DNA from: Symsagittifera roscoffensis
Taxonomy: Eukaryota; Xenacoelomorpha; Acoela; Convolutidae
Length of the DNA: 64,000 nt
Direction: 5' to 3'
NCBI RefSeq assembly: GCF_963678635.1
Contig: NC_087071.1
Coordinates: 21,045,194 to 21,109,193, forward strand
Shown here: piece after piece, positions 56,968 to 64,000 of the stretch
Position numbering within the stretch: the first letter of the stretch is position 1
Layout: each line of letters begins with the position of its first letter
Notes under the pieces: model-generated
Seen by the model: the letters and a program-made list of their open reading frames with translations, nothing else
The model's database searches: none
What the model was told of the DNA's origin: nothing
Translations under genes and position numbers: made by a program

Positions 56968-58147
56968 ATTGTTCCGACTTTCGATACGGAACAATATGGG
57001 TGGGTTTTTTTTTCTTCAGGCAAAGTTCGACTTTTTAACTAGCCATTTTTGACTGAATTTTTTTACATTATTCGAAAGGTCTTGTTGTCATGAGCTCAAA
57101 TTTGAAAAGCTATTTTACCTGTGATCGTTTTTCGTGAAGTTATGGGGGTTTAAAGATTGCCATTTTGGCCAACTTGGGACAATTAACGCGCGATATACTT
57201 CGAGCTATTAACGCGTAAGCGGAGAGATAATCCGTCTTCGAAATCGTTTCAAATTGGTCAAAAGAAGCTTATTTGCCTTAATTGATTTGTTAAAAAAAGC
57301 GAAATCTATCCATTTGTACTTTATAAGGCGTGTGGGGTGATGATTTTCATAAAAAAACTAAAATTTTAGAAAAAAAGTTTCATTTTTTTATACGGTTAAC
57401 TTGTTGAAGTTATTACTGATAAACCTTAATAGGCAGTCAGAACATTCAGGGCTTCGCTCTGATACGAGCAGTCTTGTATCATTTATGTAAAAGGCACATA
57501 TGTCAACTGTAAACGATTTAGATGACAGTAATTATTCTCATTGCTTCATTGAGAAAAAAACGGGTTTTCAAGCTCTGATCATTGCAAAATTTTCTTTTCT
57601 AATCTTCTAACCAAACTGCTCGAATCAGGGCGAAGCCCTAACTGTTCCGACTGCCTTTTAAGGTTTATGGAGCAGTAATAACATTAAAAAATTCAATGAA
57701 ATAAAACAAAATGAAAAATTTTTTTCTTCTTAAATTTGAAATTTTTTTTAAATGAAAATCATCCCCCCACACGCCATATTAAGTACAAAAGGACAGGTTT
57801 CGCTCCTTGTAACAAACCATTTATGACAAATAAGCTTCTTTTAACCAATTTGGAACGATTTCTAAGACGGATTAACTCTCCGCTTACGCGTTAATAGCGC
57901 GAAATATATCGCGCGTTAATTTCCTTAAATTGGCCAAAATGGCAAACTTTAAACCCCCGTAACTTTACAAAAAATAATCACAGGTGAAATATCTTTTCAA
58001 ATTTGAGCTCAAGACAACAATAACTTTCGAATGATATAAAAAATCCGTCAAAAATGGCTAGTTAAAAAGTCGAACTTTGTCTGAAGAAAAAAAAACCCAC
58101 CCCGAGCACAAATATTCCGTTACTTTCGTATCGAAAGTCGGAACAAT
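56968..58147. mobile_element. Foldback element of about 1.2 kb
   Basis: The termini cttattgttccgactttcga and tcgaaagtcggaacaataag are perfect complements. Complementarity continues through caaagttcgactttttaact, gctattaacgcgtaagcgga and cacacgcc, and on to the inner blocks cagggcttcgctctgat / gaatcagggcgaagccct (57,450 and 57,624), leaving a centre of about 150 bp. The arms are about 500 bp and well matched. No coding frame was found. The arms are better preserved than the giant palindrome's, implying a younger age. No convincing target-site duplication was found at the outermost bases. Confidence 0.88.
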
Positions 58148-59112
58148 AAGTAATAAATAAACTGCAAAACATGCTCAGTTGACTAAAAGAGTTAGTGTAG
58201 TTTGATTTTTGTTATTGGTGTTATTTGGAAAATTGTCAACTTCAATTCACAGCATTTTACCAGGTGCACTGTCTAACAACAATAAGAAATAGTTCAATGA
58301 CTATATTCATTTAATTCTTTTTGATTTAGTTAGTGCACCTAATAAAATTTCGTGAATTGGAGTTGACAATTTTTCGAATAATCTCGATAATAGAACGTAT
58401 ACTAAACTTGCACATTTAGTTGGTCACAACACACAGTCCGAACAATTAGACCTATTTTTAACCTATTCAAAAAATCTCGAGTTTAGCACACAGAGAGACA
58501 TACACTTGGTTAATACAACATCATTGTGGGTAGCATCACACCTGTGCCTCAAAATTTACTTTTTGAAAACATCAACACAAACAGACCTGACGAATGGAAA
58601 GCTTAGATGCTACGTCACAAAAGTGATAAAAACCCATATACGCAAAATTATAAAAGGCAATTACTAAGAAAACTAACAAATCTCTGCTGTGACTTTTCAT
58701 TTGCCTTAAATATTGGTTTCTAATTCAATTTTGCCGTTTCACTACACAGACTTTTGAGAAATATTCCTTGCTCAATTATTTTTGACAATACGCACATAAT
58801 GTATTGGTTTGACGACAAAAACTTTTCGATTTACCAAGAATTATACTATCGGCTAAAGTTAAACTGAAATAGGTCATTCTAAGGTCACAGGAATAGAGAG
58901 AAAATCTCAACACTTTGCTCGTAAAGTTTTCATTTAAACTAGCTTAAATTTCCATCCATGAGTTCTTTTTACTATGTATCCGTTTCAGCTCTAAGCTTTT
59001 TAAATTTCTAAGCAATGGTAGGGTGAATTTTTACAAATTTTAATGAACATGCACGTGTGGCACGTTTCCTTGCAATTGACCTCTGAAGCTGTATTTGCAA
59101 TTCCACGTAACT

Positions 59113-59121
59113 GTTTTGAAT
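59113..59121. repeat. 9-bp target-site duplication, left (GTTTTGAAT)
   Basis: GTTTTGAAT lies immediately left of the element's GGTGTCCCA end and is repeated exactly at 60,548-60,556. Nine bases is the size typical of Mutator-like elements. Confidence 0.85.
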
Positions 59122-59224
59122 GGTGTCCCACTCTTTAATCCTACGATATTTAACCCCCTCTGTTTAAACCCCCTATATGATAACCCCGTAACATGATAAC
59201 CCCACAACAATTTAACCCCCTTTT
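59122..59224 (+). repeat. MULE left terminal inverted repeat
   Basis: It carries tttaacccccctg-like words: atatttaacccc, tttaaaccccc, gataaccccgtaa, gataaccccaca and caatttaacccccttt. It aligns to the complement of 60,446-60,547 with few gaps. The AACCCC series may be transposase-binding sites (inference). Confidence 0.85.
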
Positions 59225-59485
59225 AATGAGGATAATTTGTTTCCAAATAAGTCCTTTTGTTAGTACAGGAGTAGTCCAATTAAGCTTACTAGTTGAGGCC
59301 TGAAAAGCTAGTCTTGATTCACTTGATGCCTCCAGCATCTCAAAATTAATTGCATTTCGATTAGTTAGAGAAAAAATTCCTCACTCACGCGTTTAAAACA
59401 GAGATAACCTACATGGTTCTCATTGAAGGCAACAAAAGACGTTTGTGAGTTTTATAAAAAATCATACTGCCTTTTTCTTTAACCA

Positions 59486-59749
59486 TTGTTATACCACTCT
59501 ATCAGATCAGATATAATGTTTGAAGCGTCATTCCATTTTACTTTATCTTCGAAAGACAAAGAAATGCTAGTGGTATCAGGCCACGAGTATTACCTTAAAC
59601 GCAAAAACAAGACAACAACAAATTGGAACTGCTCAAAGTACCAAACCCAAAAATGCCGCGCAACAGCAATTACAGATGGAAAAAACTTTATTGAAACAAA
59701 AGGTCAACAAAATCACGATATTTCACGGGCAAATCTGATGCTCGACTAG
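59486..59749 (+). CDS. FLYWCH-type zinc-finger protein fragment within the MULE
   Basis: The 87-residue frame matches the FLYWCH fold order. It has a hydrophobic strand EMLVVSGHEYYLKRKNKTTT (residues about 26-45), then the W-x-C pair NWNCS, a second cysteine QKCRATAITDG, and a terminal NHD. The first of the two expected histidines (H-x-H) appears replaced by Gln (GQQNHD), so zinc binding may be impaired. FLYWCH domains bind DNA or protein, and in Mutator-like elements they precede the transposase core. No such core follows. Frames at 59,752-59,982 and 60,071-60,301 are not recognised. The start codon is uncertain: ATG at 59,516 is equally possible. Confidence 0.7.
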   Translation: MLYHSIRSDIMFEASFHFTLSSKDKEMLVVSGHEYYLKRKNKTTTNWNCSKYQTQKCRATAITDGKNFIETKGQQNHDISRANLMLD

Positions 59750-59942
59750 TTTTGAAAAACATCAAGGATTTTTCAGCTAGAGTCGATTTGAAACCGGCAA
59801 AAAATGAATACATACAAGGTGTTGATTTTCCTTTTCCCTCCGCCCAACCCTCTCAGTTTAACCCATTTTTTTGTACCCTTGATATACCCGTTATCATATT
59901 TACCCGAAACTTAACTTTTTTGGGAATATTGGAAAATTTTTT

Positions 59943-60015
59943 GGGCCTCCAGGGATTCCATTCTTTGGTCTCTAGATTTTGAGATCAACGCTTTAACCAC
60001 TATACCAAGTCCTTT
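59943..60015 (-). pseudogene. tRNA-like sequence (D and anticodon arms, Leu/Ser-like) inside the MULE
   Basis: The reverse complement reads tggtatagtggttaaagcgt, then tgatctcaaaatcta and gagacc. This closely resembles the box A and anticodon region of a tRNA such as Leu(CAA) (agtggttaaggcg...actcaaaatcc). The T arm lacks GTTCGA, and no acceptor stem pairs, so it is not a functional tRNA. It may be a captured or decayed tRNA or SINE head. Confidence 0.4.
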
Positions 60016-60445
60016 GGTTGTCATCCGAATAATTGTTCCAACTTTGGCTCTCTGATCTTTACTTACGCCCATGATTGAGTTTTTAAAGCGTAGATCAATT
60101 TTGTCGGCGCCAAAATATCAAGATCAAGAAATTCAAATGGTTTTGGACTGTTTTGTATGGGACTGTTTTAGAACTTTTTTTGATGTATCGGACTCTTTTG
60201 TCTGGGAATGTTTTGTAATGCACCAATTTGAATCATGTCGGTCGGATTCGTTATCAAGTTCATATCAAAGTCTAGACTATCAGCAAGGTAATTTTTGTTA
60301 AAATCTAAAACGCATTCAGCAGCGTGCATGTTAACTCATTTTGGTTCGCAAAACTTTTCGCAATTAAAGCTTTGATGTTTACCGACGATATGGTTCCGAA
60401 TCCTTTTCAAGTAATTTTCACTTTGATTCTAACAATTAGTTTTAA

Positions 60446-60547
60446 AAAAGGGGTTAAATTGTAGTGGGGTTATCTGATTTCGGGGTTATATGAGAGGGGG
60501 TTGAGAAAAAAGGGGTTACAAAACACGGGGTGATAAGCTTGGGAACC
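60446..60547 (-). repeat. MULE right terminal inverted repeat
   Basis: Contains aaggggttaaattgtagtgg, ggttatctgatttcgggg, gagagggggttga and ggggttacaaaac, complementary to the left terminal repeat, ending gggaacc before the 9-bp duplication. Confidence 0.85.
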
Positions 60548-60556
60548 GTTTTGAAT
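60548..60556. repeat. 9-bp target-site duplication, right (GTTTTGAAT)
   Basis: This exact copy of 59,113-59,121 directly follows the right terminal inverted repeat. Confidence 0.85.
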
Positions 60557-60964
60557 ATGAACCTATTTGTGGCAACCTTTTAATAAACCAATTGAGTTGT
60601 CTGGGATTGACTGATGCCGACAATTTTTTGTAGTAATAAGATTAAATACGTTTTGAGATGTCAGTATCTATCAGCTAACCATTAGAACTAACTCCCTAGC
60701 AATACCAGGGCATCTTTTAGTTGATTTGTTGACTAGAGAACATCCGTCTAGTAATTAGTTATCTTTGTCCCTTACGAGGCCAAACTGCACTGGATAGTTG
60801 CACAATTTTGGGTCTGTATGTTCCTGGATTCCAGAGAAAAATCTTTAACTAAGTTGCAAAGTGTAAGTGGACGGACAATACAATTTTTCGATCAAAATGA
60901 TTTAATGAAGCTGTTAATTTAGCTTTTGTTCTTTGCATACACACAGCGCTTTTCGTGGCTTCTA

Positions 60965-61200
60965 TCCGTACCCAACGGAGGTTGTTTCCTAGATAGAAAT
61001 TTTAAATAGGTTAACTAACCAGGTTTTCTCGTATCTTCTGTACAAAATTTCTACTTCTTTTCTAATTCAGCAATTAACCGTTTCTGGTAAGAAACACAAA
61101 AAACGAGAATTCAGTTGACTGCTCAGCCGCACTGAGATAAACATTTTTATAGTAAAGGTTTCGAGACCAACAATCAGACTTTTTTCTAGCTGGAAATAGT
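60965..61200 (+). repeat. Dispersed repeat, plus copy (partner at 55,740-56,135)
   Basis: It shares gtacccaacggaggttgttt, ctagatagaaat, ggttaactaacca, ttctgtacaaaat, cagttgactgctcagccgc and gagataaaca with the complement of 55,955-56,135. Confidence 0.6.
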
Positions 61201-61378
61201 GACGCACTCATAGAGTAGTTCCAGAAAAGGTACACCGTCTGTTTGTCACGCTATCTTATTTTCGGCCGGATAGATTCGTGCAACTTCTTAGTCTAATACC
61301 GATATTTACCTTACTCTTATATCTCCTAGTCTCAATTGATATTGTGTATACTGGTATTTATGAGTTAGATATCTGGAA

Positions 61379-61463
61379 TTGTTCTCAAGGAGAACGACTG
61401 TCTTCTAAGTTATGTATGGTTTGTTCTCAAGGAGAACGACTGTCTTCTAAGTTATGTATATTT
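61379..61463 (+). repeat. 42-bp exact tandem duplication
   Basis: The unit ttgttctcaaggagaacgac, followed by tgtcttctaagttatgtat, occurs twice at an offset of 42 bp without a visible change. The core ttctcaaggagaa is itself palindromic. Confidence 0.9.
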
Positions 61464-63079
61464 TATTGTATATCCCAAAGTCAGAATGAATAGTTTCAAA
61501 CAATTGTAAGTGTTAGTTATGGATCTTGATTAATTAGTTAGAAATGTATTATAGAGGTAGTTTTATCAATAATATAATTCGACATAAGTACTAGTTTTAA
61601 ACTGATTCCACCCAACTGTTAGAGAAGAGGGAGGGAGAGATAATTGTTTCTGTTTCGGCGTAGCTGTCTTCATAGAGAGAAGGGGGACAGTTGTTTGATT
61701 TCCAGAAAAGGGTCTCGTATATCCTAGATCGTCTTGAGTGATCTTGTCAAGATTGCAGATTTATGCATTGATGAGTTGATTTCGTTACGCTAGAGCGAGC
61801 CTACATGCAAGATTTAGTTTGAGTTCTTTTGTGTTAAGATTCAAGTGACTAAGAGTCGTATGTGAAGTCAACATCGAGTTGGCCATTGCTCTTCTTCACG
61901 GGGTAGCTCTGCTACGATGTTCGGTTCATCTTTTTTATCCTGTGAGGGTTGTGACTACGACAACCAACCAATATGTTTGCCATCCCAAAGTCAAAATGTC
62001 GTCGAGTTTTTATCTCCCTTTGCTGCTCGTTCCTTTTGCTCTTACAAACCTTTTTACATATCAAGTTTATATGTATATCTTGTTAGTAAGATCAGTTTTA
62101 GTTATGATATTTATAAATTGTTTTCGCGTGTCGTAAATGTGGTGTAGCGCCGTGGATCAGGCCGGCTATAGAGATGAAGCCAGTTGAGGGTGTAAAGTTT
62201 CATCGTCTCATCTATAATATCATAGTCTCTTTTTATATTCAACCTTTTATTTCAGTTTTATCAGGCGTTTCTTTCTTTTTGTTTTTGGTTGTGTCCTTTT
62301 ATCAAACACAGATTGTTGTGTTTTGGTTTTTTCTTTTGAGTTTATTGTGTTTACAATGTTTTTTTTTAAAGTTAAAAGTGGGCTTCAAAAGAATATTTTA
62401 TCCAGTTCATCTGTTTTGGTTACCTTGGGTTTTTTTTTTCACATGTGGTTGATTTTGTGGCATCAATAGGTTATATTGGTTTGTTTAAACTACTGATGCT
62501 TCTTTCCAATCGGGTTAAAGTAAAATTTGAAAGGTGCAAAACATGTTAAAGTTGTTGTCAATTATTTTTGAAACTAAAATTCATTTATTAAGTAATTCTA
62601 CGTGGGCGAGTTACTTATTTTTAGTGGGCAGAGTGTGTAAATTATGGGCGAGTACATGAGAAATAATCATTCAGAAAAGAAGCACACATCGAAAGTTTAC
62701 TTTTCATTAATTTGTTTTGACCTATAAATTTACCAGTTTATAATTGAACTCAACTACCAAGCTATCAATTTATTGCAGTTTTATTGAAATCACTTCTCTA
62801 TGATTATTCATTGACATGATTAGTTTAAAACTATAAAGTTGAAAAAAAAATTCAGTTTTTGTTTTTATTTTTATCTTTAGATGAAAGCCAGGTGAAATCT
62901 AAAAAAGAAATGTGAAACATTTGTAGGAGTGGCGAGTGTCTTTTTGATTTGTATTAGTGATAATAACTTACGAGGAGTCAGGTTAATAGGGGAAGCTTAA
63001 ATGGTGTCGGATGTTAGTAAAATCTTAGCAAACATGCACATTACGTTTTGAGTTCGAAGCAGTGGCTAAGGAAGTTTAA

Positions 63080-63250
63080 GCGCTCTGATGATATCTACTT
63101 TTTCGGTGGTAGCTGAAAGTTCATGATTAGTATTTTGAAGGCGGTTATAAGGCTTGTGGTTAATTTTAGTGCGGTGGTTGTTTTCTAGTAGGGCTACTTC
63201 AACGCGCTGTATATGTTCTTTGTTCTTGGGGAAAGATGATGGATCGGGCG
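63080..63250 (-). pseudogene. Minus-strand coding-like relic, unrecognised
   Basis: The minus frame reads FPKNKEHIQRVEVALLENNH, then RTKINHKPYNRLQ and TTEKVDIIRALK before a stop. The composition is normal for a protein and unlike the flanks. An upstream frame (...PLDGARSI) overlaps it in another register, suggesting frameshift decay. No family is recognised. A transposable-element protein is most likely. Confidence 0.3.
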
Positions 63251-63669
63251 CCGTCTAGTGGGAAGATGTTAGTCAGTGGGCAACATATATAAATCTGTCG
63301 AATAGGATCGTTATTCCGGATGATGCCAAGCAAGTTAGATGGTTTGATGCAGCATGTGAAGTTCAAGAAATAGGATAAATTTGTATAAATTTATAATATG
63401 TGTACGTGAGGGTTAGTTTTGTTTTTAACTTGACCTAAAAAGATTTTTATGTGTGAACAATAAATATGTTTTTCCTTCGGTGTGAGGAAGTTAAATTTTA
63501 GGGCAAAGTGCATGAAATCACAAAAAAAAACAGTATATAGGCTTTAGTGTTTTTTAGTTTGTGGTCTATTATATGGTCGAAATTTTTGCTATTGCTATCA
63601 AGATGGAAACATATTCTGATTTTATGAATTTTTTTTCAGTTAGTTAAGGGTTAAAGTTAGGGTCATCGT

Positions 63670-63935
63670 CGTACGGGGGATCCTTCCTATACCTGGTGAC
63701 AGTGTGGTCATAATGTTTAAAAGAAAACCCATTTGCTTTGGGTTCTGTTTAGTGTTTGGCTTGAACCTATAGTGCTGAAACGATTTTCATGCTGTGCGGT
63801 GGTGAGGTAGCGGATGATGGTGTCACAGAGTTTGTTAATGTCGTGGTTATTTTTCAAGGAGTTTTTTTGTGGGTAAGTGAAATTGTAATGGGAGATCCAG
63901 GATAGTGTAGAGACTAGACGTTTAGTGTATAACGA
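63670..63935 (-). pseudogene. Minus-strand coding-like relic, possibly non-LTR retrotransposon linker
   Basis: The minus frame reads TKRLVSTLSWISHYNFTYPQ, then NNHDINKLCDTIIRYLTTAQ. The pattern W..(f/y)...(l/f).......n..(d)iD.l...i...l..A resembles the segment between endonuclease and reverse transcriptase of jockey/CR1-like elements. A further minus-strand stretch in another frame (RYRKDPPYDDDPNFNP, ending at about 63,653) follows. The assignment is tentative. Confidence 0.3.
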
Positions 63936-64000
63936 TTTTCATTTGCTGTATTGTAGTAAGTGTATTGATTGGAATATAGTAAGTTTTGATTTAGGAATAT

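Larger units (their letters stand above)
59122..60547. mobile_element. Mutator-like (MULE) non-autonomous element with FLYWCH frame
   Basis: The 1,426-bp element is bounded by exact 9-bp duplications (59,113-59,121 and 60,548-60,556) and about 103-bp terminal inverted repeats. The repeats start GGTGTCCCA / GGTTCCCAA and contain a series of AACCCC words at similar spacing (left 59,122-59,224; right 60,446-60,547). It holds a FLYWCH-type zinc-finger frame (59,486-59,749) but no DDE transposase core, so it would need a transposase from elsewhere. FLYWCH domains accompany animal Mutator-like (Phantom-type) transposases, which agrees with the termini. Confidence 0.85.
60557..64000. other. Right end of the window: repeats and a composition change
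   Basis: It contains the partner of the 55.7-kb repeat and a 42-bp tandem duplication. From about 61.3 kb the plus strand becomes G/T-rich and poor in long A runs. The plus-strand frames at 61,278-62,452 are hydrophobic or T-driven and match no family. Minus-strand coding-like relics lie at 63,080-63,250 and 63,670-63,935 and are listed separately. Confidence 0.5.

Noticed and set aside
61278-62452. Hydrophobic T-rich plus-strand frames, considered as a mitochondrial insertion (NUMT) or a membrane protein
   Set aside because: No recognisable mitochondrial protein motif, frequent stops between frames, and hydrophobicity explained by T content.
54337-64000. LDLa, CUB or TM2 exons for the second channel locus
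   Set aside because: Searched in all forward frames for FQC..LCIP, SPNYP, CDCPPSC and GG.(I/L)GL(W/F)LG motifs. None was seen, though a diverged or more distal exon cannot be excluded.

Overview
The window is animal nuclear DNA. Three things point to an invertebrate metazoan: a split DEG/ENaC sodium-channel gene with GT-AG introns, a BEL/Pao LTR retrotransposon (a metazoan-restricted superfamily), and a FLYWCH-bearing Mutator-like element. They lie in a very AT-rich, intron- and repeat-dense background that has one 200-N assembly gap. I cannot name the species or phylum. There is no operon structure. Most short open frames here are chance frames in AT-rich or tandem-repeat DNA.

Layout. 1-8.6 kb is non-coding with old dispersed and direct repeats. 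8,590-19,240 (+) holds the one complete gene, a five-exon DEG/ENaC channel. Its exon lengths of 265, 288, 279, 856 and 910 nt sum to 2,598 nt, which is exactly 866 codons with all splice phases compatible. The predicted 865-residue protein has TM1, then an LDL-receptor class A module, then a CUB domain inserted in the extracellular loop, then the usual finger, cysteine-rich thumb and TM2. Its introns carry a decayed copy of exon 2, non-LTR retrotransposon relics and MITE-like repeats. 19.2-27.4 kb is repeats without a recognisable gene. 27,416-32,957 is a decayed BEL/Pao element with paired 230-bp LTRs. 33.9-34.2 kb is a self-complementary GAGCGGTTT array, and 35,970-36,169 is the gap. 39.9-42.7 kb is a TTAC tract followed by a GATGG tract.

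42,067-45,534 is an apparently exact 1,734-bp tandem duplication. It overlaps the left arm of a giant inverted repeat (about 44.45-49.07 kb, arms about 2.2 kb each). 53,279-54,336 (+) contains the first two exons of a second DEG/ENaC paralogue, with no further exons recognised. 56.97-58.15 kb is a 1.2-kb foldback element, and degraded related arms flank the last exon of the first channel gene. 59,122-60,547 is a short Mutator-like element with about 103-bp terminal inverted repeats, an exact 9-bp target-site duplication, a FLYWCH zinc-finger frame and a tRNA-like stretch. The last 2.7 kb changes base composition and shows minus-strand coding-like relics.

The two channel loci, plus a third relic of exon 2, indicate local duplication of a channel gene. 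The intervening DNA is dominated by palindromic, foldback and tandemly repeated elements.
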